This document shows, in pieces, positions 51,425 to 60,430 of a stretch of DNA of 64,000 bases. This stretch comes from Ottowia massiliensis. GTDB taxonomy: Bacteria > Pseudomonadota > Gammaproteobacteria > Burkholderiales > Burkholderiaceae_C. The position numbers were made by a program, and so were the translations under genes. Below the pieces are notes generated by a model. The model saw nothing but the letters and a program-made list of their open reading frames with translations, was not told the DNA's origin and did not search any database. Each line of letters opens with the position of its first letter. Positions within the stretch are counted from its first letter, which is position 1. The stretch is taken from NCBI RefSeq assembly GCF_900240305.1, contig NZ_LT964854.1:930001-994000 (forward strand), given 5' to 3'.

Positions 51425-51517
51425 ATTTTTTGCTCCTTGATTGGTAGCAAACTATCCCCGCAGATAAAGCGACAACCCTGTTTTTGGATGCCCTGAATTT
51501 GCTACTGTTTTAATCGC
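51425..51517 (-). repeat. Dispersed intergenic repeat, minus orientation, subtype 2
   Basis: TTTTGCTCCTTGATTGGTAG, CAAACTATCCCCGCAGATAA, AGCGACAACCCTG, then right end GCCCTGAATTTGCTACTG. It has the same altered core as the copy at 47312. Confidence 0.8.
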
Positions 51518-51614
51518 AAAGGCGGCCACAACCCAGGCTCTTGCCTGATCAAGCGAGCGCGAACGCCTGGCTTTTCAGGCGCGCGCCGCTCCTTTCCTTG
51601 CTGAATGCCAGCCC

Positions 51615-53211
51615 ATGACCATGTCCTCTTCCGCCCTGCACGTGTATGACCGCGAGATTCACGGCAGCGAGCGCACCTCCCTTTCCGTTTTGAGCGCCCA
51701 CATTCCGCCCGGCGCGCGCGTGCTGGACCTGGGCTGCGGCAGCGGCGCCGTGGGCCGCTTTCTCACGCGGCGCGGCGATGGCGCGGTGATTGACGGCCTC
51801 ACCCTCAACACCGAAGAAGCCGCCCTGGCCGCTCCCGACTACCGCCGAGTGGAAGTGGCCAACCTGGACAGCGCCGACCTCGCCGCCCTGTTCGCCGGCA
51901 GCCAGTACGACGCCATCGTCTGTGCCGACGTGCTGGAGCACACCCGCCACCCGCAGCAGGTGCTGGCCAGCGCCCGCCGCCTGCTGACCGGGAACGGGCG
52001 CGTGCTCATCTCCATTCCCAACGCTGGCTACTGCGGCCTGATTGCGGAGCTGATGGCGGGCGAATTCCGCTACCGCCCCGAAGGCTTGCTGGATGAAACG
52101 CACCTGCGCTTTTTCACCCGCCGCGCCCTCACGCGCTTTCTGGCCGAAAACGGCTGGGCCATCGACAGTCTGGAAACCATCCAGCGCGCGCTGCCCGAAT
52201 CGGAATTTCGCGCGGCCTTTGACGCCCTGCCCGCCCCCGTGGCGCGGCACCTGCTGGCGCTGCCCGACGCGCTGACCTACCAGTTCATCGTCGTGGCGCG
52301 CGCCGCCGCGCCGGGCGAGCGCGTGGAGCCGCCCCCGGCAGAGCCGCTGCTGCCCGCGCAAGCGCTGTTCAGCAGCGAGCTGTATCTGGGCCAGCCCGGC
52401 GGCGGCTTTGCCGAAGAGCACAAGCTGCGCGCAGCAGGCGTGATGGGCCAGCCGCAGCAAACCCTGCGCTTTGAGCTGCCTGCGGGCGAGCCGCCCACGG
52501 GCCTGAAGTTCGACCCCGCCGACCGCCCCGGTTTTTTCTACCTGCACGCCATCACCTTGCGCAGCGCTTCAGGCGAGCCGCTCTGGCAATGGGACAGCCG
52601 CAACGCCCTGCCCCTGCTGCAAGCCAAACGCAGCGGCATGGCCTTGCAGCCGCCCGCCACGCCGCAAGGCGCGCTGGTGGCGCTGCTGCTGGATGACGAC
52701 CCGTGGATGGAGCTGCCCATCCCGCCAGACGCGCTGGCGCTGGCTGCCGGCGGCGCGCTGGAAGTGGTGGCGGGCTGGCCCATGTCCGCCGACTGGCTGG
52801 CGCTGGCTGGCGCGGCCCAGCGCGAAATTGCCGATGCCCGCGAGCAAACCGAAAGCGAACGCGCCGCACGCCAGATGGATCACGCCGCACGCCAGGTGGA
52901 ACAAGCCGCTTTTGCCAGCCAGCACGCCGAGTGGGAACGCCAGATGCACGAGCGCGCCAGCGCCCTGCACGCCGCCGAGGCGCAAGGGCGCGAGCTGGCC
53001 CGCCAGGTGGCCGCGCTGGAGCAGCAAAACGACAGCCTGCGCGAGCAGGGCAAAACCCTGCTGGAGCGCGCCAGCGTTCTCACCCGCGAAAACGATGACG
53101 CCCGCCGCCTGCTGCGCGACATTGAAAACTCCACCGTCTTTCGCGCCACGCGCCCCATCGTCCACGCCAAGATGTCCATCGACCGCCTGCTGGGCATCGG
53201 CTCGGCCCCTT
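51615..53211 (+). CDS. Methyltransferase and coiled-coil part of a multi-domain glycan enzyme, cut by an assembly gap
   Basis: About 530 residues are reliable. Residues about 15-210 form a class I SAM-dependent methyltransferase of the Methyltransf_23 type: motif I ARVLDLGCGSGAVGRFLTRR, acidic loop IVCADVLEHTRHPQQVLASA, then SIPNAGYCGLIAEL. A beta-rich middle part (about 230-400; DRPGFFYLHAITLRSASGEP) is followed by a long coiled coil (about 410-505), ending RDIENSTVFRATRPIVHAK, a linker often seen just before glycosyltransferase domains in polysaccharide polyproteins. From 53212 the sequence turns into adapter-like text and then Ns, so the C terminus here is not real. I expect it continues into the GT2–GT4 part at 53423. 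Confidence 0.85.
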
Positions 53212-53420
53212 CCTTTATACACATCCGACCCCGCCGACGCTCCTCCGCCTTCGCCCATACCTTAGCTGCGACTTTCTTTGATGCTCACGATCATTTAGTT
53301 AGCATTGATATGTCCGCATCTCTGGCGAAACATACAGACCGTGGCTCTTATACACCTCTTACGCCGCCGACTAAGCGCATATGTGACCGCCGGGCATGCC
53401 TCGAATCGANNNNNNNNNNN
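53212..53420. other. Assembly artefact: adapter-like sequence plus 11-base N gap
   Basis: CTTTATACACATCCGACCCC (from 53213) and CTCTTATACACCTCTTACGC (from 53345) both resemble the transposon-end adapter of tagmentation libraries (CTCTTATACACATCTGACGC...), each followed by a GCCGAC match, and they occur next to Ns at 53410-53420. The 110 bp between them is A+T-rich and unlike the genes on either side. This stretch should not be read as biological sequence. Confidence 0.85.
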
Positions 53421-53422
53421 GC

Positions 53423-55657
53423 GCCGGATGTGTCGCGCCCCAACCCCTGACCCCGCCTGATGCGCCCGTGGACATCATCGTCCCCGTCTATCGCGGGCTG
53501 CAAGACACGCGCCGCTGCATCGAATCGGTGCTGGCCAGCGGCTGCAAAACAGCCTGGCGGCTCATCGTCATCAACGACGCCAGCCCGGAGCCGGAGCTGG
53601 CCGAATGGCTGCGCGCCAAGGCCGCCAGCGAGCCGCGCATCACCCTGCTGGAAAACGAGCAGAACCTGGGCTTTGTAGGCACCGTCAATCGCGGCATGGC
53701 CCTGTCTGATGCGCATGACGTGCTCTTGCTCAACAGCGACGCCGAAGTGGCTGGCGACTGGCTCGACCGCATCCGCGCCGCCGCCTATGGCGACCAGCGC
53801 GTGGCCACCGTCACGCCCTTTTCCAACAACGCCACCATTTGCAGCTACCCGCAGTTTTGCAAAGACAACGAGCTGCCCGCCGGCTACGACACCGCGCGGC
53901 TGGACGCCCTCTTTGCCCGCGCCAACGCCGGCCAGGTGGCGGACGTGCCCACCGGCGTGGGCTTTTGCATGTACATCCGCCGCGCCGCCTTGCAGGCCGT
54001 GGGCCTGTTTGACGAAGAGCACTTCGGCAAAGGCTATGGCGAAGAAAACGACTTCTGCATCCGCGCCGCCCAGGCGGGCTGGCGCAACCTGCACGCGCTC
54101 GACACCTTCGTGCGCCACTTTGGCGGCGTGAGCTTTGGCGAGGCCAAAAGCCCGCGCGAGCGCGCCGCCATGCAAACCCTGCGCCGCCTGCACCCGCGCT
54201 ACGAGGGCGATGTGCTGCGCTTCGTGCAGGCCGACCCGGCCCGCCCCGCGCGCATGGCCGTGGACGTGGCCCGCATCCTCGCGCCCAACCAGGAGGGCCA
54301 GCCGCGCCCCGTCATCCTTGCCGTGCTGCACGACCGCCAGGGCGGCACCGAGCGCCACGTGCACGAGCTGGCCGCCGCCTTGCGCGAGCGCGCCCAGTTC
54401 ATCGTGCTGCGCCCCCTGCCCGGCCAGCGCGTGAGCCTGCGCCTGCCCGATCCGGATGAAGGCTTCGAGCTGGTCTTTTCCTTGCAAAGCGAATACCCGC
54501 TGCTGCTGGACGTGCTGCGCCAGTTCGGCGTGTGCCACATCCACTACCACCACCTGCTGGGCCACGGCGACGAAGTGCGCCGGCTGCCGCTGCGCCTGGG
54601 CGTGGGCTACGACTTCACCGCGCACGACTTCTACCTCATCTGCCCCGAAATCACCCTCACCGGCCCCGACGGCCGCTACTGCGGCGAAGACGGCCCGCCC
54701 GGCGGCAGCCCCGCCGCGCTGGCCGCCTGGCGGCAAAGCCACATCGCTTTTGCCAACCAGGCGCGCTACCTCATCGGGCCGGGGCGCGACGTGCTCCAAC
54801 GCCTGGCCCGCTACCTGCCCGGCGCCCCCCTGCGCCACGTGCCGCACACCGACATCGACCCCGCCCGCCCCCTGCCCGCGCCGCACCCCAAGCCGCTGCA
54901 AGGCGGCCGCCCGCTCAAAGTGGCCGTGGTCGGCGCGCTCAGCGCCATCAAGGGCGCCGACGTGCTGGAAGACGTGGCCGCCGCCGCCCGCAAAAGCGGC
55001 GCACCCGTCGAATTCCACCTCATCGGCTACGGCTACCGCACCCTGCGCGCGCGCCCGCGCACCCACCTCACCGTCTATGGCCGCTACGAAGAAGCCGACC
55101 TGCCCGCGCTGCTCGACTGGCTGGCGCCCGACCTCGTCTGGTTCCCCGCCCAGTGGCCCGAAACCTACAGCTACACCTTGAGCGCCTGCCTGCAGGGCGG
55201 CTGGCCCGTCGTCGCGCCTGATCTGGGCGCATTCGCCGAACGGCTGCAAGGGCGCGGCTGGACCTGGGTGCAGCCCTGGGACCAAACACCCGCCCAGTGG
55301 CTGGCCTTCTTTGAAGACATCCGCCAGCGCCACTGGCTCACCGGCCAGGCCCCGCAGCCTTGCGCCGCCGCGCAGCCCGAAGAAGCCACGCACCACATCC
55401 CGCCCGCGCCCGAGCGCCCCGTGGACTGGTATCTCACCGACTACCTGGCCCGCCTGCCCGCCGTCCAGCCCCGCCCCGGCGGCCCCGACCGCGCCGTGCT
55501 CGAAGCCCACCTGCCCGCCACCGGCCAGGCCAGCGGCCCCCGCAGCGCCGCCCTGCGCCTGCTCGCCTGGCTGCGCAGCCTGCCCGTGCTCTCCAGCCTG
55601 GCGCGCGCCGTGCCGCCGCACTGGCAAAGCCGCATCAAAAGCTGGCTGGTGAAGTAA
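53423..55657 (+). CDS. GT2–GT4 glycosyltransferase part of the same polyprotein, 5' end in the gap
   Basis: About 745 residues. An N-terminal GT2 (GT-A) domain begins within 13 residues of the gap: VDIIVPVYRGLQDTRRCIES, then NEQNLGFVGTVNRG and LLLNSDAEVAGDWLDRIRAA with the metal-binding DAE. A GT4 (GT-B) C-terminal domain follows: LHDRQGGTERHVHELAAALR, then KVAVVGALSAIKGADVL and SYTLSACLQGGWPVVAPD. There is no start codon between the gap and the GT2 core, so it must be joined to upstream coding sequence, most simply the methyltransferase part at 51615; the apparent frame change across the gap means nothing because the gap length is unknown. Such proteins build and modify O-antigen or capsule chains. 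The sugars involved cannot be told. Confidence 0.87.
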   Translation, partial: AGCVAPQPLTPPDAPVDIIVPVYRGLQDTRRCIESVLASGCKTAWRLIVINDASPEPELAEWLRAKAASEPRITLLENEQNLGFVGTVNRGMALSDAHDVLLLNSDAEVAGDWLDRIRAAAYGDQRVATVTPFSNNATICSYPQFCKDNELPAGYDTARLDALFARANAGQVADVPTGVGFCMYIRRAALQAVGLFDEEHFGKGYGEENDFCIRAAQAGWRNLHALDTFVRHFGGVSFGEAKSPRERAAMQTLRRLHPRYEGDVLRFVQADPARPARMAVDVARILAPNQEGQPRPVILAVLHDRQGGTERHVHELAAALRERAQFIVLRPLPGQRVSLRLPDPDEGFELVFSLQSEYPLLLDVLRQFGVCHIHYHHLLGHGDEVRRLPLRLGVGYDFTAHDFYLICPEITLTGPDGRYCGEDGPPGGSPAALAAWRQSHIAFANQARYLIGPGRDVLQRLARYLPGAPLRHVPHTDIDPARPLPAPHPKPLQGGRPLKVAVVGALSAIKGADVLEDVAAAARKSGAPVEFHLIGYGYRTLRARPRTHLTVYGRYEEADLPALLDWLAPDLVWFPAQWPETYSYTLSACLQGGWPVVAPDLGAFAERLQGRGWTWVQPWDQTPAQWLAFFEDIRQRHWLTGQAPQPCAAAQPEEATHHIPPAPERPVDWYLTDYLARLPAVQPRPGGPDRAVLEAHLPATGQASGPRSAALRLLAWLRSLPVLSSLARAVPPHWQSRIKSWLVK

Positions 55658-55784
55658 GAAGCTGTTCAGAGCCGGGCCGCAAGGAGCAAAGGCCCGGGAA
55701 CTGAGATGGCTGCACGGCGCGGAGAGATATCCGCGAATCAGCATGGGCAAGGCTGAATGGGCTGCGTCCTGCTTCAGCAGTATC

Positions 55785-55872
55785 TTTTGCTCTGTTATCC
55801 ATAGCACAATGTCCTAGTGGATATTGCGCGAAATGGTGTTTCCTGCCCTTAAATTCGCTCTTCTTTTTGATG
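55785..55872 (-). repeat. Dispersed intergenic repeat, minus orientation (clear copy)
   Basis: TTTTGCTCTGTTATCCATAG, core CACAATGTCCTAGTGGATAT, TGCGCGAAATGGTGTTTCC, right end GCCCTTAAATTCGCTCTTC. It lies in the convergent gap between the glycosyltransferase and a small membrane protein gene. Confidence 0.92.
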
Positions 55873-55897
55873 TATTTGGGCAAGTCCGGGCAGGCGC

Positions 55898-56080
55898 TCA
55901 CATCCGCCAGTCGCCATACCCCAGCGTTGCGTAGATATTGATGGCCATGACCGCCAGCAGGCCCAGCGCGCCAACCAGCATGGCCCAGACGCCCGGCTTG
56001 CTCTGGCGGTATGAAAAGCCGCCCAGCAGCAAAAGGCAGCAGATGCTGACGGCGGCCATATTGAAGTGCAGAAGGTGCAT
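55898..56080 (-). CDS. Small membrane protein, 60 residues
   Basis: Starts MHLLHFNMAAVSICCLLLLG and ends NIYATLGYGDWRM, with two hydrophobic segments (residues about 8-22 and 31-52) joined by a short basic loop (GFSYRQSKPG). GAGGAGA at good spacing before the start supports translation. I do not recognise the family. It is transcribed toward the ilv cluster's strand but is separated from ilvC by the ilvC terminator. Confidence 0.65.
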   Translation of the reverse strand: MHLLHFNMAAVSICCLLLLGGFSYRQSKPGVWAMLVGALGLLAVMAINIYATLGYGDWRM

Positions 56081-56263
56081 GGCAGCTCTCCTCGTTTTCC
56101 ATGAATGGATTGAATGCGCCCATTGTGGCCCCCGGCAGGCGCTGCCGGGCCGCATGGCAAACGGGCTGCGGCAAAGGCCAGCAGCGGGCCTGGCCCGCAA
56201 GGCGCGTGATGCCAGGCCGTGGGGAAACCCTGCCCGCGCGCGCCCTTTCCTTTTCTGCGGGCG

Positions 56264-56290
56264 CAAAAAAAGCTGCCCGCAGGCAGCTTT
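56264..56290 (-). terminator. Rho-independent terminator after ilvC
   Basis: On the minus strand AAAGCTGCCTGCGGGCAGCT followed by TTTTTT. It lies about 42 bp past the ilvC stop and closes the ilv operon. Confidence 0.88.
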
Positions 56291-56331
56291 GGGAGTGGGG
56301 CGGAGCCGGGAAAAAGCCCGCAAAAAAGTCC

Positions 56332-57348
56332 TTAATTGCGGGACTTGTCCACCAGCTTGTTGGCCTTGATCCAGGGCATCATGGCGCGCAGCTGCTCGCC
56401 CACGATTTCGATGGGGTGCTCGGCATTGAGGCGGCGGCGGCTTTGCAGCGTGGGCGCGCCCGCCTGGTTTTCGAGAATGAAGCTCTTGGCGTATTCGCCG
56501 GTCTGGATGTCTTTGAGCGCCTGGCGCATGGCGGCCTTGGTGGCTTCGGTGACCACGCGCGGGCCGGTGACGTATTCGCCGTATTCGGCGTTGTTGCTGA
56601 TGGAGTAGTTCATGTTGGCGATGCCGCCTTCATAAATCAGGTCCACGATGAGCTTGAGTTCGTGCAGGCACTCGAAGTAGGCCATTTCCGGGGCGTAGCC
56701 CGCTTCCACCAGCGTTTCAAAGCCAGCCTTGATCAGCTCCACCGCGCCGCCGCACAGCACGGCCTGCTCGCCGAACAGGTCGGTTTCGGTTTCTTCGCGG
56801 AAGCTCGTTTCGATGATGCCGGCCTTGCCGCCGCCATTGGCCATGGCGTAGGACAGGGCCAGATCACGCGCCTTGCCGCTGGGGTTTTGGTGCACGGCAA
56901 TCAGGTGCGGCACGCCGCCGCCTTGCTTGTAGGTGCTGCGCACGGTGTGGCCGGGGGCCTTGGGGGCGACCATCCACACGTCCAGATCGGCGCGGGGCGC
57001 CACCTGGCCGTAATGCACGTTGAAGCCGTGCGCGAAAACCAGCGAAGCGCCCTGGCGGATGTGGGGCTCCACTTCTTCGCGGTACACCTTGGCGATGTGC
57101 TCGTCGGGCAGCAGGATCATGACCACGTCCGCCTGGCGGACGGCTTCGGCCACTTCGGCCACTTTCAGGCCCTCGCGCTCGGCCTTGGGCCAGCTTGCGC
57201 CGCCCTTGCGCAGGCCGACCACCACGTTCACGCCGCTTTCGTGCAGGTTTTGCGCGTGCGCATGGCCCTGGCTGCCGTAGCCGATGATGGCCACCGTTTT
57301 GCCCTTGATCAGGCTCAGGTCGCAGTCTTTGTCATAAAACACTTTCAT
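56332..57348 (-). CDS. ilvC: Ketol-acid reductoisomerase
   Basis: A 338-residue class I enzyme that isomerises and reduces 2-acetolactate or 2-aceto-2-hydroxybutyrate in valine, leucine and isoleucine synthesis, using NADPH and magnesium. MKVFYDKDCDLSLIKGKTVA is the standard start; the NADPH motif is AIIGYGSQGHAHAQNLHESG; metal ligands lie in ETDLFGEQAVLCGG and FECLHELKLIVDLIYEGG. It is the last gene of the ilv group and follows a DUF4282 gene. Confidence 0.97.
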   Translation of the reverse strand: MKVFYDKDCDLSLIKGKTVAIIGYGSQGHAHAQNLHESGVNVVVGLRKGGASWPKAEREGLKVAEVAEAVRQADVVMILLPDEHIAKVYREEVEPHIRQGASLVFAHGFNVHYGQVAPRADLDVWMVAPKAPGHTVRSTYKQGGGVPHLIAVHQNPSGKARDLALSYAMANGGGKAGIIETSFREETETDLFGEQAVLCGGAVELIKAGFETLVEAGYAPEMAYFECLHELKLIVDLIYEGGIANMNYSISNNAEYGEYVTGPRVVTEATKAAMRQALKDIQTGEYAKSFILENQAGAPTLQSRRRLNAEHPIEIVGEQLRAMMPWIKANKLVDKSRN

Positions 57349-57450
57349 GGATTTTCTCCTGGTTTGAATGGATTGATTTTCACGGGAAATCCCGTCATGA
57401 AACGGCATTTTCTGCCGCCGGTTTTCCGCTCATGGCGTTTTGCCGCCTTT

Positions 57451-57717
57451 TCATGGCGCGGCTGGCGGCTGGGGCTGGCCGCCCAGCTTGCGGTCGATGG
57501 ATTGCAGGGCTTCGTGCATTCTGAAAAACAGAATCAGCCATTCAAAGAATATGCGCACGACAAGCAGCCCCAGGCACAGCATGACAATGCCATACCAAAA
57601 GCTGCCTTTGAACATCTGAATAAAGGACGAAACAATGACGAAGGCCGACAACAGCAGATAAACGCCTTTGGCAATCAGCGGCGTGACCATGACTTTGAAA
57701 TCGAGAATATCCCGCAT
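57451..57717 (-). CDS. DUF4282 membrane protein
   Basis: An 88-residue protein, MRDILDFKVMVTPLIAKGVY, with two hydrophobic segments (LLLSAFVIVSSFIQMF and GIVMLCLGLLVVRIFFEWLI) and an FFRMHEAL motif after the second. This layout is typical of DUF4282. Function unknown. It sits inside the ilv cluster between ilvH (71 bp) and ilvC (102 bp), so it is probably co-transcribed with branched-chain amino acid genes. Confidence 0.85.
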   Translation of the reverse strand: MRDILDFKVMVTPLIAKGVYLLLSAFVIVSSFIQMFKGSFWYGIVMLCLGLLVVRIFFEWLILFFRMHEALQSIDRKLGGQPQPPAAP

Positions 57718-57788
57718 CTTTAATCTCCAGGTTGGTGAAAAACCGGCCGTGGGATTGGTTTGTGATTTTCTTGATTCATGGCGGGCCT

Positions 57789-58280
57789 TCACACCCGCAA
57801 AACGCGCTCGCCGCGCCCGATGCCGCTGGCGCCGGTGCGCACGGTTTCCAAAATGGCGCTGCGCTCAATGGCGTTCAAAAAGGCGTCGTTCTTGGACTGG
57901 TTGCCCGTGAGTTCGATGGTGTAGCTCTTGTCGGTCACGTCGATGATGCGGCCTCGGAAGATGTCGGCCATGCGCTTCATCTCTTCGCGCTCCTTGCCGA
58001 TGGCGCGCACCTTGACCATCATGTGCTCGCGCTCGATGTAGCCGCCTTCGGTCAGGTCGATCACTTTCACCACTTCAATCAGGCGGTTCAGGTGCTTGGT
58101 GATTTGCTCGATCACGTCGTTGGAGCCGCGCGTTTCGATGGTCATGCGCGAGAGGCTGGCGTCTTCCGTGGGCGCGACGATGAGCGATTCGATGTTGTAG
58201 CCCCGCGCGGAAAAGAGGCCGACCACGCGCGAGAGCGCCCCGGCTTCGTTTTCAATGAGAACGGCGATGATGTGTTTCAT
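57789..58280 (-). CDS. ilvH: Acetolactate synthase small (regulatory) subunit
   Basis: 163 residues. The N-terminal ACT domain is MKHIIAVLIENEAGALSRVV and GLFSARGYNIESLIVAPTED, followed by the C-terminal domain with RMADIFRGRIIDVTDKSYTI. It carries valine feedback control and activates the large subunit. It lies 126 bp downstream of ilvI. Confidence 0.97.
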   Translation of the reverse strand: MKHIIAVLIENEAGALSRVVGLFSARGYNIESLIVAPTEDASLSRMTIETRGSNDVIEQITKHLNRLIEVVKVIDLTEGGYIEREHMMVKVRAIGKEREEMKRMADIFRGRIIDVTDKSYTIELTGNQSKNDAFLNAIERSAILETVRTGASGIGRGERVLRV

Positions 58281-58406
58281 GGTGTCTGGTTCCTCTGAAG
58301 GCCGCCGGCGCTGGCCGAAGCGCCTTGCGCTGGCGCGCCGCTGGCTTGTGGGTCATGGCCTGCGCGCGTCTGGCAAGGCCGCGCCGCAGGCTGGCAGGCC
58401 GCAGCT

Positions 58407-60173
58407 TCAGGCCGCGTCCGTTCTCAGCATCATTTCCGTGATGCCGCGCCCTGCGCGCACCATGGGAAAGACGTTTTCCGTGGGGTCGGTGCGGATGTCG
58501 AGAAAGACGGTGCGGTCGCGCAGCTTGCGCGCTTCGCGCAAGGCAGGCTCCACGTCTTGCGGGCGTTCGATGAGCATGCCCACGTGGCCGTAGGCTTGGG
58601 CCAGCTTCACGAAATCGGGCAGCGCGTCCATGTAGGTGTGGCTGTAGCGGCTGCTGTATTCAATTTGCTGCCACTGGCGCACCATGCCCAGGTAGCGGTT
58701 GTTCAGGGCAATGATTTTCACGTGCGCGTCGTAGTGCTTGCAGGTGGCCAGCTCCTGGATGTTCATCTGGATGGAGCCTTCGCCGGTGATGCAAAACACT
58801 TCGCTGTCGGGCCGGGCGATCTTGATGCCCACGGCAAAGGGCAGGCCCACGCCCATCGTGCCCGCGCCGCCGGAGTTGATCCAGCGCCGGGGCTCGTCGA
58901 ATTTGTAGAACTGCGCCGCCCACATCTGGTGCTGGCCCACGTCGCTGGTGATGTAGGCGTCGGCGCCGCGCGTCATGTTCCACAGCGTCTCGACCACGTG
59001 CTGGGGCTTGATGACTTCGGTATTGGCGCGGTCGTATTGCAGGCAGTCGCGGCTGCGCCACTGCTCGATTTGCTTCCACCAGGCGTCCAGCGCGGCCGCG
59101 TCGGGCCGGGCCGGGTTTTCGCGCAGCATGGCAATCAGCTCCGAGAGCACTTCCCTGGCGTCGCCCACAATGGGCACGTCGGTCTTGACGCGCTTGGCAA
59201 TGCTGGAAGGGTCCACGTCAATGTGGATGATCTTGCGCTCTTGCTGCGCGAAGTGTTTGACGTTGCCGATCACGCGGTCGTCAAAGCGCGCGCCCACGGC
59301 CAGCAGCACATCGCAATGCTGCATGGCGTGGTTGGCCTCCAGCGTGCCGTGCATGCCCACCATGCCCACAAAGCGCCGGTCGGTGCTGGGAAACGCGCCC
59401 AGCCCCATCAGCGTGGCGGTCACGGGCACATTGAGCAAGTCTTCCAGCTCGCGCAGCTGCTGGCAGGAATTGCCCAGCAGCACGCCGCCGCCCACGTAAA
59501 TCAGCGCCCGCCTGGCCGACAAAAGCAGTTGCAGCGCCTTGCGGATTTGCCCCGCGTGGCCCTTGCGCACGGGGTTGTAGGAGCGCATCGAAACGGACTC
59601 GGGGTAGCCCGTCCAGAGCGTTTTGTTGAAGGAAACGTCTTTCGGAATGTCCACCAGCACCGGGCCGGGGCGGCCTGTGCGGGCGATGTGGAAGGCTTTT
59701 TTCATCACATCGGCCATCTGCCGCACATCCTTGACCAGAAAGTTGTGCTTGACCACGGGCCGCGTCACGCCCACGGCGTCGCACTCCTGGAAGGCGTCTT
59801 GCCCAATGAGCGGCAGCGGCACCTGCCCGCTGATGACCACCAGCGGAATCGAATCCATGTAAGCCGTGGCGATGCCCGTGATGGCATTGGTCAGGCCGGG
59901 GCCGGACGTCACCAGCGCCACGCCCACCTCGCCCGTGGCGCGCGCGTAGCCGTCAGCCGCGTGCACGGCGGCCTGCTCATGGCGCGTGAGGATGTGCTGG
60001 ATGCTGTCTTGCTGGAACAGCGCGTCATAAATGTGCAAAACCGCGCCGCCCGGGTAGCCAAAAATCTGCCTGACGCCTTCGGCCTGCAAGGCCTTGATGA
60101 GAATTTCCGAACCGCGCAGCTCCTGCGGCGCGCGCTCGGACGTGTCAGACGTGCATGAGTCCATCGTGATCAA
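58407..60173 (-). CDS. ilvI: Acetolactate synthase large (catalytic) subunit
   Basis: A 588-residue ThDP- and FAD-dependent enzyme condensing pyruvate with pyruvate or 2-oxobutyrate, the first common step of branched-chain amino acid synthesis. It contains the catalytic Glu in TRHEQAAVHAADGYARATG, the FAD region in VGMVGMHGTLEANHAMQHCD, and the ThDP motif as ITGEGSIQMN...IIALNNRYLG; the motif has GEGS rather than the textbook GDGS. Start at 60173 or three codons later. It begins the ilvI–ilvH–DUF4282–ilvC group. I saw no leader peptide rich in branched-chain codons upstream. Confidence 0.97.
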   Translation of the reverse strand: MITMDSCTSDTSERAPQELRGSEILIKALQAEGVRQIFGYPGGAVLHIYDALFQQDSIQHILTRHEQAAVHAADGYARATGEVGVALVTSGPGLTNAITGIATAYMDSIPLVVISGQVPLPLIGQDAFQECDAVGVTRPVVKHNFLVKDVRQMADVMKKAFHIARTGRPGPVLVDIPKDVSFNKTLWTGYPESVSMRSYNPVRKGHAGQIRKALQLLLSARRALIYVGGGVLLGNSCQQLRELEDLLNVPVTATLMGLGAFPSTDRRFVGMVGMHGTLEANHAMQHCDVLLAVGARFDDRVIGNVKHFAQQERKIIHIDVDPSSIAKRVKTDVPIVGDAREVLSELIAMLRENPARPDAAALDAWWKQIEQWRSRDCLQYDRANTEVIKPQHVVETLWNMTRGADAYITSDVGQHQMWAAQFYKFDEPRRWINSGGAGTMGVGLPFAVGIKIARPDSEVFCITGEGSIQMNIQELATCKHYDAHVKIIALNNRYLGMVRQWQQIEYSSRYSHTYMDALPDFVKLAQAYGHVGMLIERPQDVEPALREARKLRDRTVFLDIRTDPTENVFPMVRAGRGITEMMLRTDAA

Positions 60174-60430
60174 CCTTTCGGAAATTTCAGTCGAGAAAAA
60201 CCTTGGGTGCCCCTTGCCAGCCCTTGTGGGGCCGCGTCAGGACTTGAGGCCAGCGGCCATGGGCGGGCATGAGTGGCGCCGCCGGGCCGTGACCCGTTTG
60301 CCTTGTGTATGTGCAGCCGCGCATTATGGCACCGCCTCCTGCGGCCAGGCCGGGCGGCGGGGCTTGGCCAGGCCGGTTCATCGCCACAATCGCCGTCTTT
60401 GCCCAGCCTCTCGCTTTCGCCTGCCCGCCC

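Larger units (their letters stand above)
51258..51614. other. Divergent gap between two glycan genes
   Basis: 357 bp between the WecA-like gene (minus) and the methyltransferase (plus). It contains a terminator-like hairpin at 51336-51359 and a subtype-2 repeat at 51425-51517, and should hold both promoters. No gene is seen. Confidence 0.55.

Noticed and set aside
53348..55807. Long open frame on the minus strand opposite the GT2–GT4 gene
   Set aside because: It crosses the N gap and adapter-like sequence and mirrors a well-supported plus-strand glycosyltransferase. The His/Gln/Ala-rich composition is typical of antisense frames.
58557..60158. Open frame on the plus strand opposite ilvI
   Set aside because: Antisense artefact of a GC-rich gene; ilvI on the minus strand has all catalytic motifs.
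60174..60430. ilv leader attenuator or riboswitch
   Set aside because: No leader peptide rich in Ile/Leu/Val and no U-tract hairpin upstream of ilvI was found.
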